DNA of 64,000 nt from Sanderia malayensis (taxonomy: Eukaryota > Cnidaria > Scyphozoa > Semaeostomeae > Pelagiidae). Numbering within the stretch: the stretch's first letter is position 1; each line of letters begins with the position of its first letter. Under the pieces are notes generated by a model, which was not told the DNA's origin, did not search any database, and was given only the letters and a program-made list of their open reading frames with translations. This document shows positions 46,146 through 60,300 of this stretch, piece after piece. The stretch spans positions 4,898,001 to 4,962,000 of the forward strand of contig RQOL01000660.1 in NCBI GenBank assembly GCA_013076295.1, written 5' to 3'. The translations under genes were made by a program, and so were the position numbers.

Positions 46146-46415
46146 TTTATCCTCGAATAATTCCCTGGGGGCTTATTTGCAAAAACGAAATTTTAGTCTG
46201 ATTATTGTTCAATATTAAGCAAAATACAAGTTATACGATGCAGCCAATCAATGAGATTATTGGTTTAAACTTGCTGCTATTTGCAATACATTCACTAAGC
46301 AACTTCAATGTCTGGAAACTTGGGCTCAATATCCTTGCAAATGATTATTAGGATAGGGGCTTATTCGAGGGGATGGCTTATTCGGAGGTGGGGGCTTATT
46401 CGAGGATTTACGGTA
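46146..46415. repeat. AATAAGCCCC-terminated MITE, copy 1
   Basis: It ends TTCGAGGATTTACGGTA. The interior is the inverse of 47577-47847: AAATTTTAGTCTGATTATTG here, CAATAATCAGACTAAAATTT there. Confidence 0.85.
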
Positions 46416-46890
46416 ACGTTAGTTTGCAAACGGAGTAGCTACTTTATACAAGGTACTTAAGAGCACTCGCCAGATTGAAGGGCTACCCTCCTTAAATAAA
46501 TGCAGAAGGAATGAAATATTAAATGAACTGTTGAGAAGAATTTCGGATATCAACGCAATGTTTTGCATTAGGGTTGTTGCTTATTGACAAACGCTTGTTG
46601 TTGGCATCGCGAACTCAACAGCTTTCCAAAAAGACAACAATCGTTCCCAGTTTCAAATCTGTCTATTGAAGACCTTAATCTTCGTACGTAATACGGCTAG
46701 GTCTAGCTATTATGATGTGGTCAGGAATGGCTGCGAGTTTTAAGTCCTTAATTCGAGTTTGAAAATACTAGGATATTTTCAATAACACGTCATTTTATGA
46801 ATAAATTCCAAAAGCAAAATGTTGCAAAACGATGTTGAATGAATTAGAGTTGAAATTTATTTTGCCCTGAACAGTGGAATGCACACACAG

Positions 46891-46924
46891 CCCTAACCCT
46901 AACTCTAACCCTAACCCTAGCCCT
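46891..46924. repeat. Short telomere-like (CCCTAA)n tract
   Basis: Five to six units of CCCTAA, two of them variant (CTCTAA, CCCTAG). It is interstitial and short. Confidence 0.85.
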
Positions 46925-47576
46925 TTAAACTCTCCACTCTTCAAATTTTTCAGAGATATCTGCTTTCTATTCACAAAAATAAGAAGCATTTGAACCTGGG
47001 TCGTGACATTTCCACGATTGCTCTGTTGTTTTTTTATTCAGTTATCGTGTTCCAACGTCTAGTTTTTACCACCGTCTAAAACTGACATCTGCAGGAAGGA
47101 TGTTATCAGATTTGAAGCACCTTCTGTTTCTTTAGGCATATACGTTGTCGTAAAAATATTTGGCGGAAGTCGTAAAAAGTATTTTTGACCTACATTTACC
47201 AAAATTTGGCAGATAAACTACGGCTTTAACTTGACTACATTTCAAGATTAAACTGCTTAATCGCTTTGACAAGCCAGATTATCAAGGCGATCTGGTTCCA
47301 TGATAGTCAAGTGGCCTCAAGCAATGCATTCAACTCTTTAAATAGAGGCACTGGTGTGATTTATGCTTTCATTTTAACCTTTCAATGTTAACCTTGAAAC
47401 GCTACACATTTATCTGAATCTATTCAACTCAACTTGTTGTCGTCATCTCCATTTCAAACGCAGTTGAACCCTGGGAAGTTGAGCACCCAGGGGAACTGGA
47501 AATTAGTTCGAGTTAACGAGTTAACAAGAGTTCGAGTTATTGAGAATCAAAACATGGGCGTATATCATACTGTATC

Positions 47577-47847
47577 TACCGTAAATCCTCGAATAAGCCC
47601 CCACCTTCAAATAAGCCCTCCCCTCGAATAAGCCCCCATCGTGATAATCATTTGCAAGGATATTGAGCCAAAGTTTCCAGATATTGAAGTTGTTTGGTGA
47701 ATGTATTGCAAATTACAGCAAGTTTAAACCAATAATTTTATTGATTGGCTGCATTAGCTTTTATTTTGCTTAATATTGAACAATAATCAGACTAAAATTT
47801 CGTTTTTGCAAATACATCCCCGAGGGCTTATTCGAGGATTTACGGTA
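47577..47847. repeat. AATAAGCCCC-terminated MITE, copy 2
   Basis: A complete 271-bp copy. It begins TACCGTAAATCCTCGAATAA and ends TTCGAGGATTTACGGTA, exact inverted termini. It is opposite in orientation to 46146-46415, 1.4 kb away. A weaker relative lies at 48706-48812. Confidence 0.9.
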
Positions 47848-50800
47848 TACGGTATATCAATATCGATGTAAGAAAAGCAACGTGATCATTCAGCTACTTT
47901 ATAACAGTGCTCTATTATTCTAGCAGTTGTTTACACGCTAACAGCAATGTTAAGAGGCACGACATTAAGTGTGACGTTGATCTCGTCAACAATTGCTTCT
48001 AATGTGATTAAATGGTGACTAAACTCTGATTAACTGCATTATACAATAGTGGTTTATTAGCAGGCCAAGGGCGCATGACTTGGTTTATTACCAATGCAAT
48101 CCACATAGTACAATGCATTCCATTTATGATGCTAAAAGAAAAATATGAAATGAAAACTAATATATCAGACAAGCAACAGTTTGCAAATAATAAAAGACTG
48201 ATATTGCTATACTTTATTTCAGAATTTATATTACATGACATGCAATTCAGTTTTTTTCCATTTTCGAAAGGAGGACTGGAATTTTGAGATGTTTATTGAA
48301 AAGTTTGCCAAAATTTTATGTCGTGCTACTTCTATTTTTAATTCTACTTATAGGATGTTTTCAATATATAGCAGTTTAATTTAACTTGTTCATTCAAATA
48401 GAAGCAGTAAACGTTCAAGCAGAAATAGAAGCAGTAAAATCAATCAAACTTTTATTTTTCTCTTTTTGCTGGTGCTGTGTTGATGCTGCAAACTTATGCC
48501 ATTAAATATTCCGGTATAAACGTTTAATTTGGATTAAGACCCTGGCTCGAAACCGAGTTCCCTTCGTTTTGATTTCCTCTGATCACATTGTAGTACGTAG
48601 TGTCAAGATTCAAGAATAACTCCTTTATTTGACCATTTATTGCTTTGAAAGTAGCACAAAACCTCGTAAGTCGTAATTTTTCTAATGAAACACTTGTTAG
48701 ATGTACCGTAAAACTCCATTAAACCCCCGGGGGCTTACTTGATTGTGAAGGTCTAAAGGGGAGATTTATACTTATAGAGAAACGGGGCCTAATGGAGCTT
48801 TCGGGGTATATACCATGCGATGTAGACGAATTTCAGAGTTTTGAATGCAAATTGATTAACCCGGTTTTCCAATTCTCAATTACATGAAGTGAAGATATTA
48901 TTCAAAATTGAAAATACTTGATGATTTCATCTGTGACTTTAAAACAATAGCTTCGATTTCTATGTATAGGTAGGTGCCTTGTAAAGTGCTTTTAATGAAT
49001 CATAAGAATATCCAAGAACCGTCACTTATCTTGTTATAGCGTCACGCAAAAGCTTTTGAAATGAAATGCATTGAGAATGCTTTTGAAATGAAAAGAATTG
49101 AAATGAATTGAAATGCTGCACCCTTGACCTGGCTATTTTGACAATGCCTCGTTCTGGCGATGACGCATTTTGAGCATTGATTTTGAGAGAGACAAATAGG
49201 AGGGGCAATGATCTCTGATCTTTGGTATGCATTGAAACCGCAAGCGAACTCTCATTAAAGTGTTGTAGAAACTCAATCATCGATTGATTTGCTTTGGATT
49301 ATTCAAGCATAATATTGACTGGCAGCTAGCCATTTCTGAGCTGAGGCTAATCTGGTCGATCACTTAAATAGAAGTCCCTTCGCTTAATATCCGGTAAATT
49401 AATCGGACATTTGCTCAGAGATATCTGGGCTCACCTCAAGAAGTCGTTTGCTACTTGTTACCTGGTAAGCTGTAATACAAATAATTATCATAACATTTGG
49501 AATATTCAATATGTGTTTCATGTACTGTGTACTTTATCCACTAATTTATATTCTATAATTTACTGTGGCTTATTATATAACACTTCCTATGTATATTCAT
49601 TCGTATGGCACGAGACGGCACGAGAGAAAATTATCAATCATGAAGGTCGGTGTTAAATTAGCATTAGAGTTGTAGAAACACTAATTTTTATAAGGACGGT
49701 GGAGGATATGAAGGCTCGAAATTATTCTGTTTTATAAACTCATGCTATTTCCATACGAGCAAGATAGTATAGTCGAATGCTAGTATAGGGAACCTGTTTG
49801 TAGTAGCAGTAGCAAGAAAGATGGGAACCTGGTTGTAGCAAATCAAGTCCCCACCTTGCTCGCATGTCAGTATTCGATTCCATTGGGTGTCTGAGACAGT
49901 TTATGTTTTGCTGCAAATCGTTTTTGTAGCCCGATGATGAGAGAAATATCCCTCGAAGCGACCCACTCGTGAAAGAACTTTTCCACGACAAGCTAAGCTT
50001 TAATCTTTGCAATATATGCAAACTAACATTGAAATCAAATCACACACCATTGTGTAATTTGACGACTTGCACTGCATTTTGTTGACTTTTTATAGAGGTT
50101 ATTTCTTACAAAAATCCTGTATGCGTTTCTCTCTGGAATTTTATTATATTAATTAATTTACATTAATTAATTTACCTGGTCTCACGACCACGACAAGCAC
50201 GCGAGCGGACAATACACTCATATCTATATATACGATTTATCTATATCTTTGTTATTGAATTTTAAATTTCCAGCCACCTTATTGAGCTTTAATTAACTAT
50301 TATTGCAAAAAATTTTGGATATCTCATTTTACAAAACACCATGTCAAGTCTATCTTAAAGTTGCATGGAGTTGCATTACGATTACTTTATCAATATGATT
50401 TAAAATTTCCAGATATTCGGTGCCAGGAACACCAAAAGAAGCAACCGAATAGCAAAGAGAGTAAGAAATTGGTTGTTTTCACTTTACGAGCAACGTACAG
50501 CTGCTAAAGTTGATTGAAGAAGGTACGGAATTTTGTGCAACTCACGTGTTTTTACTTTTGTATCTATATACTCTGGAATCCTGAATTACCGAGAACTCGT
50601 TCACTCACAAACGAAGCTGAATTTCACAGTAAACGGTTGTTTGTGGGATTAAATTATTGAATTGTTACTATATTGGGAAGTTTGCTGAATCAATGGGATT
50701 GTCTGTGTAGCCCTGAAACGCTGTTCCTAATCGCTAAAGTTTTGATATTTATTAATTGCTCCAGGCACTACAATTCTCCCCATTCCTAGTGCGGTGACAA

Positions 50801-51024
50801 ACTCGCTGCGACCCAACTCGAGGGGAACTGCAGCAGTGCAGCCCCCAATTTAACGGACACCCTCATACACCGGACCGCACAGCACACCCCCGAACAACTG
50901 GCAACAGACACTTTCCTGTAGCGGACAAAAGATTTGTTCACTCCCGTATTGTAAAATGAAGTTCCATTGTAAGCTAGCTAGGCATCGATACATCCAGAGC
51001 TCGTTACAAAGGGTAAACTATGCG

Positions 51025-51187
51025 AGCAGGGGCGTGGGAGCGTACTAACAAGTAGAGGGTACCACAATAAAAGGGACACGAAACGTGATTGTTTAATCTC
51101 AACGGGGACAATTTTTACCTATAAAAGGGCATATTTCATGTTTTGCCAAAACGTAGGGGACATGTGCCCTAGACCCTGCTCCTACGC
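51025..51187. repeat. Dispersed GC-rich MITE, copy 3
   Basis: It shares GGGACAATTTTTACCTATAA and the terminal GCTCCTACGC with 43180-43332. It lies just upstream of the TSP1 gene's first coding exon. Confidence 0.6.
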
Positions 51188-51321
51188 AAGGGACCAGATA
51201 GACAACTATCATACATATAATTCTGACTTTATTTGGGGGTTAATAAATCATATTGTTTGTTATTATCAATATATCATTCCTTTTTCTATCGCTTCTCTTT
51301 CAGCTTCCATTTCAAGCCAAA

Positions 51322-54300
51322 ATGGCTTTCACGTTAAAATATGTCCACATTGCCCTCTTCATCCTGTTTATTCTTTCCACCCAATGCTTTTCAGACACGG
51401 TAAGCCTTGTATATTTCATTATTATATTTTGTGTTTGATCAACGATTTCGGATTATTGTCAGTTATTTATCCGCATGACGTTGCAAGAATGGTGAAAATA
51501 AATGCCATACAAAGCAGTACCACCCCTGACCCATGGCGAGGCTGCACTTAGCTTTAAATCGAGGCTCCACATGGATTGCATGAAAAAGATCAGTGGAGTA
51601 CGATAGTTTATCATCAAAACTCTCTTTTTTCATATAGGCAGAACAGAGTTTGGAAGTAGAAAGGTTGAGCAAATACAGGCACTTGTCATTGCACGAAAGG
51701 TTAGTTGAGTTTTCAACCTTGATGGTATCGAACTTTTGGGCTTAAGGAGTTAAAGGGTTGAATGCTTTAATCTTTGTAGAAAACAAGGCGTGACGGCCTA
51801 AGGCTCTGATTTATTGTGAGCCGAAAGTATAGTCTACATAGTAGTCTATAGGTTGATCATGTATAATCTTTCGACGACGCCGTTTTAAAATAGGGGACGC
51901 CTTATTTTCACAAAAAATGAAGAATAGGTTTATATTTCAAAGGTTCCTCTTGGGTTTGTAACGTCACCTACGTGCCAATTAGGTGGGTGGGGCTATTCAA
52001 TTCAATAGACTTTGACAAATTTGCATGCAATTTTTTCTTTCATTCTCAAACATAAATATTTTACAATCAAGTCAAAACTTGAAATTTAATAAAATAAAAT
52101 ATCACTAAATAAACTGGAATTTCTAAGAAATTATAAAAATAAAAAAATAAACTAATTAAAAAAGCTTGATTTAAAAAAATAAGAAAATTGTTCCAGAACC
52201 CCTAACACCTAATAACATTGAATTTGCATGCAATTGTGGGCGATGTTTGATTTGATGCAATGATAGTGTTTTGTGTGAAAATTGCATGCTCAAATTTAAA
52301 TGTATTTTCAAAATGTGGTCATGGGTCTCACCAAAATATTACCCAACGCAATATATCAAGACATGTTTGGAGTGGAGAGAATTCTTGTTGATTCAAACTT
52401 TTAAAATGCCTTTAAAGTACCTATAAAACCCCTATTTTGCACACCCCATGTTTGGAACATGGCATTACCAACCCTGCTCCAGGTTCCCTATTCCCGTGGC
52501 TCCACCACTGACTGTGGTACAAACGTTTGCTCTTACCATCCACTCTTAAAACATCTTAAAGCTTAAAACATGGCTGGTTTGATAATCAGAACATTAGTGT
52601 ACAGATATTGTGTTTATTTTAGATGGTGAAAAGGTAAATCTTGGATGTGTTGATGAGGAGAAGGGAGGCTTTACAGCTGATTTGTTTTGTAAACAGATTC
52701 AGCAACCTTCAATCTCATTAAAGAACTGCAATGACAAGCAAGCCTGCTTAAGCAAGTAAGAGTCACAAATTTATCATCTCTGCCCAAATGCTCAGCTTAT
52801 AATATATATTATATTATATTCAGTTCATACAGTATGTACAGTACAGTAGCTCTGTGATTTGATGAACTGAAAATTTTATCTCTTGAGAATTTACTCTGCT
52901 TAAGTTTTGTTTGCTGTCAATACAAAGTTACAAATAATGTTGCACTTCGTTTGTAATCTGCAGATGGCAGACCACAGAGTGGAAAAATTGCTCGAGAACA
53001 TGCGGCAGCGGCACCAGAACGAGATCATTAGCTTGCTCATTACGAGGTGAATCAAAGATTGTAGACAACTCGAAATGTGAGCTGCTTGAAAGGCCAAGTG
53101 ATAATGAAATTTGCAATGAGATTGATTGTCAAACGTATACAGTTCCGCTTGGGTGGTCACGGGTGAGTCTATTTTAGATTGTGGTCTTTCACGTGTGTCT
53201 AAAAGTAGTAATCGGTAACCATGGCGTCAGTTTCTGGCGAGTGAAGACTCGTCAAACAATTCAATTTCAACTCAATTCAATTTCAGTTCAATTCAATTTT
53301 CCCAATGGTCACGTTGTATGGTAAAGACTTGAGTTACAGTGTACGTTTTTTTATAAAAAAAACTTGGGTCAGTCCTTAGTACTAAGAGTTTCTTAATTTG
53401 GCATGACAACTTTGGCGTTTTAGCAGTACTAAAACTTCCTTAAATCGGTTTCTCGTTTTTGGGATCTAAAACTACCTGTTTTGAAGCTGAGCTTTCTTGG
53501 TTAGCTGTAAACCCAGATCGTCAGGAAAAATCAAAACTTGAAATCGAAAGTGACAGTTTTTTCCAAACAAAAATGAGCAAAATTCTTAATCTTCACTGAG
53601 TCTATCGCGCACACAAATTGAAGTTGATGGATTTTTAAGAATGGAGAATTTACAGTTCCTGAGTTTCTTACAAACCATTGTCTCTTGTAATGAAAAAGTG
53701 TATATAGTGTTGCAGTTAGCCTAGGTTCCAGTATTAGATACAGACTTTTCTTCAGAGGGAACTTGGCGGATAAGCAATCGTATTGGCTGGAAAGCCTTTG
53801 TAGCCACCCAAAACCACCCAAAACCACCCAAAAGCAGCCAAAAGCGTCTCAAGTGACAATTCATCCCAAATTTCTTTGTCCAAGATATATTATGTGTCAA
53901 ATATGGAACTAGTGTCTATGTCCAGTTGTCGATATTTTGTTTCAGCGTATTGTGGCTCAAAAGTGTTTAGCGTGTCAAGTAATAATACTTAAACTGTTAT
54001 TAAGACGACTTATCGAGTTTAAATCATGTTGTTTGCTTGGTTTCCATTAATATGGAAAAGTTGGGTGTGTCAATATTGGTCATCAAATCTTAATGTTCAC
54101 GAGACTTTAATAAGTCTTAATGTTCACGAGACTTTATTAAGTCTTAATGTTCACGAGATTTTGATAAGTCTTAATGTTTTGCGAGACGTTAATAAGTCTT
54201 AATGTTCACGAGACTTTAATAAGTCTTAATGTTCACGAGATTTTGATAAGTCTTAATGTTTACGAGACTTTGATAAGTCTTAATGTTCACGAGATTTTGA

Positions 54301-57300
54301 TAAGTCTTAATGTCACGAGACTTTAATAAGTCTTAATGTTCACGAGACTTTGATAAGTCTTAATGTTCACGAGACTTTGATAAGTTTTAATGTTTACGAG
54401 ACTTTTATAAGTCTTAATATTCACGATACTTTGATAAGTCTTAATGTTCACGAGATTTTCATATATCTTAATGTTCACGAGATTTTTGATATATCTTAAT
54501 GTTCACGAGACTTTGATAAGTCTTAATGTTCACGAGACTTTGCTTTGTCTATTAGTCTGTGTGAATACGACACACAAATAAAATGTTTTTATATATTTTC
54601 ACGCAATGCTACTAATATTTGTTCGTGTTTTTGAGAGAGTCGAATGTTGTTATCTCATCCACCCGGACAGAATTCAATTGATATGCGGTCTCTATCTGGC
54701 CCTACTGTCCTACTTCAAATCTCACAGATAACCTACAGTATTTGTACAGTAACATTTCCTTTTATGGGTATATAAATGCATGTAGCACACATCCTTGTAC
54801 TCACAATATGGGCTGGTTTTGTCGAGTTTGTGGTCAGGCATATTGTAAAGGCAGTTCGAGAAAAATTTCGTAAATAATCAACAATATTTCCACATCCACC
54901 CGGGACTGAAAAGTCGACACACTTTCATAAGTTAATTGTTGTTATGAGCTTAAGGCTCCTAACGTATCCCTTTATTTTTGTTTGTTTTTCCATTTTCAAT
55001 CTGATCCTCGATGACTCGAACCCCCATTCACTCAGACCCAGATCCTTATTCTCCATGATGCTCCACGCGGGGACGTGGAAATTTGGGGACGGGAGGATTA
55101 TATGGACACCTGCCCCCTCAATTTGTGTAAATATTGGAATATCACCGTGCACTTTAACTAGCGATGGGTGGGGTTAAAGTGTTCTTAAGCTGTTGTGCAC
55201 TCTCTCTGGGGACGTCGAAAGCATTTTAATGTTGGGAGCACGGAGATAGAAGGAGCATCTTTTGTAGGAGGAAAGGGGTACATCTCGAAGAAATTGGGGG
55301 ATAGTTTTCTAATATATTGGGAGAGCATTTGTCTTTTGTTCATTTTGGCTCCTTCCATAGCTCTGACGTTTCGAATTTTCAGAGTTTCCTACATCACTTC
55401 TCAGTATGACGAAAAGCGACGTAGCTATTGTATTTGCTAATAAACAATAAACAATTCGGTATAATTGATGCCATTTATAATTAAGAATGATTACTCGTTT
55501 TCTTCTCCAAACCTGGCCACACAGCGATTAGTATCCCATTGCGTCATGTATTGACCCACAAAATCTCAAGGCCTGTGCAAATGGGCAAGGTACTTGGTCG
55601 CAGTTGATAATTTCCTGTTATTCTGGGTTCGTCATTACTCACATGAATCGCGTTGTTGTTGTACACGTCGCCGTTTTAGCTGCTGTTCAGAAAGTAAATA
55701 AATAACTCAGCGTGAAAATTTCAATGATAATTCTATCGCCCAGCAAGATGTTTGTTTTAATTCTGATCATTTAAAATTTGAAATCGATATTTTCTTAATT
55801 TTCAAAAATAACCACGGATATAAATTGGAACCTAATGTGGACGTGCATTGATACACTGTGTTAGTTGTTTACTTCTTGGCATGAGCAAGTCACTTTGTCA
55901 TAAAGTTGATGAGAAGTTCTTAAAACTTTATTGCACAATGAAGTCCAAATCCCGAATCCTGTCTCGATTCGATGTTTCAAACATCTTTTTTATTTGGACT
56001 TTTAATCCTGTTTATGTTATGTTCTTGTTACCATTGGTGTTTCATTTAGGCTAAACTGTTCACACCAGGAACCAAGTACCAGAACTAAAATCTCCTGGAA
56101 ATTGCTCAAGTTCAGCTCTTTTACATACTTGTAAGAATTTTATAAGAAGGTTTATTGATTTGGCATGGAAATTTTGGCTTTTCAGTAGCTACCAACCCTC
56201 CGCATGAGCTTCTTAATTTTACTTGAGCCCAGGACTTAGAGATTCTGAAATCTTTGGCCATTCTAGTTCTGTAGTTGGAAACCAGTTTCCTAAGGGCTCT
56301 ATGATCTTAAAGCTTTCTCGGAGCTTTTCCAGCAACAAAAGACAGAAGCAACATTGTTTTAGCACATATTTTATAATCTAAGCTGAGTGGAATGGAATTA
56401 CATAGCATTAACAATCTTTGAATTGAAAGATCCCAGCTTTGCAGTCTGAAACATCCTGACGATTTCACAATTTGAACAGGTTAATAACTTTTGTCTAAAC
56501 GCTAAAATCAATTCGCGGTTTATCGTAACTACAACATGAATTACCAGATTAATAGCTAATAAATTTCCTTCTATCCATGCAAGCCCATATAATATGATTA
56601 GTACTGCGTGTGGCACATTCATATGGCTATGTTCGGCTGCAAAGCCTTTTAAAATCCACGATAATCCGCTTACATGGTGATATTATACTGCGAATAATGC
56701 TGCTTGCATGAATAAGTCTGCAATTTGAATTAATTTTGCAAGGTTGATTTATTAATCTCGCTATAGAAAACACAAATACGGAAATTACTTTTTAATGGAG
56801 GTAATCGTTCATAGGCGTAGAGTTATATTTTCTCCAGGGGGGGCTCAAGTGGAATTTTTTTGGAAACTTCATTCTGGGTTTCTTATGATACGGGAAACAA
56901 AAAAAACAAGTAATATCAGTTTAAGCAGTAACCTTTCTACTTGGATACCAAAACGTATTCTTTCTAAGAGTATTTTTATTTACAAAAGAATTCACAAGTT
57001 CATCGGTCGAAAAATGCATAACGTCATCTTTGTGAACGTTCATAATCGCAACAACCCGGTGTCGGCTAACAACAGGGTGTTTGTTATCTCAAAGATCTGA
57101 GTTGCGAAAGTTAGTGAGAAATTTCTACTTCCCAAAGCAACATCTAACGGATATAGCAACAGCTAAATGATTGAATGGACCGTTAATTTCTCAGGGGGGG
57201 GGGGGCGCAGCCCCCCCCTGAGGAGGACCCAGGAGGGGCTTGAGCCCCCGAGCCCCCCCAAAGTCTACGCCTATGTAATCGTTTATAAAGAGTTTTCTAT

Positions 57301-60300
57301 CATATGATAAAAGGAAGACCATGTGTACAGCTTCTGTGCTATGCTGAAGCTGCTCACACGAAGAAGGACAAAACATTACATGTTGGAGAAGGACAAAATA
57401 TTCCAGCCGGTCCATGTTTCATTGTTTCAGATTCTGTGGTCTACGTTTTACCATTGGTCACGTGTATCAGCCTCTCTGGTGACTTTTCTTTTCTTTTCGA
57501 TTCCACGGCTATCAAATAGCGATTTGTATCAGTCAACTAACAAATGTGCCGAAATGTGCTGTTTGAAGCTCTCTTTGAACAGTTTTTTCTTCGTAGACAC
57601 AACGATAACTTGGCGTATCATACGGGGCAGTGTGCTGCGAAGGCGCCTGCCCATTCTTGTTGATTCAAATAAGTTTGTCAAGTTCAAATTCGTGTTTTTA
57701 ATAATTGAGGGTACTTATTTACATTTTTTGAGCTCAAAATACGCGTCATCCCATAAACAAAGCATGATTCGTGTATTTCATTATATAGTATTTTCAGGAT
57801 TATAATGCCCTAATCTTGTTATCATTGATTATTGTTCAGTTAAAGTTGTTATCAATCGAGATCGATCTCCAACACATGCATTTTACTATGTGTGAAACAA
57901 GAATAAAAGGCCCACAAATGGAGAATAAATTCAAGACAACTAATTTGTTTTTCCTTTTCGGAAAGACACGACATGAAATTTTCGACCTTGGTTAAATAGT
58001 GGGTGGGTCTCCCAATGACAACATGTTTTCCAGAAGTATAAAACTCCTTGAATATAAGTGGTATTGCTGCGAAGCAGCATGTATGCTGCGCAGCAGAAAT
58101 ATATTCTGCATTCTTAAGGCTTTCTTAGAATAATTTGACCAGTTTTGTGTTACTGTGCATGCACGAGAAGGCTTATATTCACCAAACCAGAGTTTCCTTT
58201 TCGCACCCAAACTCACGTTTGCCTTGCTGTAGGGTCCGTTTGAAAAACACGAGAATTTAAATTTTTGAACTTTTTTATGTTTTACAAACCCAGTACTGAA
58301 CTTTCTTTTTCTTAGCTTTTTTACGAGCCGAGCCCTACTTTTTTATAAAACAGCTTTCTTATAAAAAGCGTGGATAGTAATATAAATGTATTTTACTCTT
58401 CTCGTGTCGCTCAGTAAGACCACATATGTGAAAGGGAAATGGTGCTGTTTCGGCTTCGATAATTCGAGCTTCTTGACGTTACACTGTTGTTTTTGGATTC
58501 CACCCAGTCATATATTGTACATAAATAAAAACACTTTGGATTGCGCTGTTTTCGATGTTTTGTTTATTACTTTTTGCATCATTTGACAGTCGATTTATGT
58601 TTGTGCACTTGGTCATATTTAGTCATCACATCACAGGCGTGTATTATTTGTGTTGCCCCCACCTATCTTATCGGATGCTGTAATATGTCTCCACGTCAGT
58701 TGTCTCCAAGTCATCCTGTTTGAAAAGGCAAAGTTCATGAGTCAGTTTTAGTCAGAGCCACCTTTCCCACGTACCTGGCCATGTGACCTTTGCTACACAT
58801 TCAATGCCTTTTCAACATAGCCCGATTGGTTCACCACCGTGCCAAGTTCATTGTTGTGTCCAAGATTCTCTACATTTTACCCCCAATAACACAGCTTTTC
58901 TTTGAACAATTTCTCTCCGTTGTTCTGGGGTCTTAAGGTCCAAGAATAATCGGTCGTCCGTGGTCTTGAGGTCCTGGAATCTCAGACTTGGCACTTTACG
59001 CCAGGCCATGTCATACCCTGCGCAGTGACTATAACCATGTCACTGCGCATCCTTACCATCTTTCGCATCCGCATGACGTAACCCTAACCTAAGGCCAATG
59101 CATCAGCCATATTCGATCGTCCGCGGTCTTGAGGTCCTGGAATGTCAGACTTTCAAGGTCTTCAGTTCCATGATCCTTAGCAAGGAAGAGCACGTGATAT
59201 ATGATTCATTGATTGTGATTGGTTGTGGGCTTTGCCGTGTGCAATTTGATTGGCTGATTTGTGTATATGAATGTACATGATTGGTGGACGACCCGTGGAA
59301 CCTCCAAGCTGATCTTTTTGCATAGCTTGTCTCTGACAATGGATCGATATTCAAAGAACCATTGTTATCTATTAGGCCTATCCCATTCCGAAATTAACCC
59401 AATTTGTTACAAATCGAATAATTGATTTGTTTCAGTGACCAAAGCTGAATCAGACTATTAGGGAGGGTGTGCACACGAAATATGGAATGTCAAATTGGAT
59501 TACAATTGGGTTCTTGATGTTGTTTTCCATTTGTACTCTAATTTGCTACTTAACGGTTAACGAGCTAGTTAATTAATTATATTCAACTCTATGGAATTTG
59601 AGTTTCTTTGCAAATATAAAGCGTTTGTGCTGCTTTAAGTTTAATTGGATTTAAGGTTTCACACCTCGTAAGCTCAAAAGGATTTTTCACGCTTGCGTAG
59701 TCTCTCCACCAACCGACCCCCCTGACAAAAAGTTGTCTTTTATATTGTTTTTTATCGACATGCTCTGACAGACGGAGGATTTGCGGAGAAATTGATAAGC
59801 TGGTGGGAAAGGACGGGCATTTGCTTGATTAAAATTCCCCGCTTCTTAATCACTGTAAATCGGATTTGGCACTTGGCTGTCTCCTTAGGCCTTGTTTTTC
59901 TGCCAAATCCTTGAAACTCATTATTTTTCCCCGTGTTTCGGAAATATCACACACACCACAATGTCTTAAAGTCCTGTGAAAATTGACACATTTTTTAAAG
60001 TTATGATTCCAATCAATGAAGTTTGCATAGAAATTTTGAATCGATATTGTCTGCTATTTGGCATGCCACGGTCGTAGTCACAGGAAGTGTCTAAAAAGTG
60101 GGAGGGACAGGTCACAGAAGGGCACATGATGACTTTCAGGTCAGAGACTTTTAGATTTAGAAAGGACGTTTTTGGGTTTGGAAGGGGCTTTTTTGCATAT
60201 TTTGCTCAAAAAGTGGGCGGTATGGCCCGTTCCTGGTTCATCCCTTGCTGCATGAAACGGAAGAAACGTTTTTAGAGATAAGAGAGATGTTCAGAAAGGG

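Larger units (their letters stand above)
39250..50460 (+). other. Candidate 5' non-coding exons of the TSP1-repeat gene
   Basis: Four exon-like blocks have good splice signals but no shared open frame. One ends at a GTAAGC donor at 39352. The others are 40010-40134, 45693-45774 and 50413-50460, each preceded by pyrimidine-AG and followed by a GTAAG donor. They are on the plus strand, upstream of the coding start at 51322, whose own exon seems to begin after an acceptor at 51301. A multi-exon 5' UTR would explain them. Evidence is splice consensus only. Confidence 0.25.

Noticed and set aside
46891..46924. Chromosome end
   Set aside because: Only five to six telomere-like units, two of them variant, with unique sequence on both sides.
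51138..51551. 137-codon plus-strand ORF over the signal-peptide exon
   Set aside because: Different frame from the signal peptide at 51322, overlapping a repeat, with no motif.
54089..54541. CRISPR-like array
   Set aside because: The 27-bp units are directly tandem without unique spacers, and the DNA is eukaryotic.
57323..57805. 160-codon plus-strand ORF downstream of hAT copy 2
   Set aside because: Composition is hydrophobic and irregular with no motif, it lies in an intron of the TSP1 gene, and no splice or codon evidence supports it.
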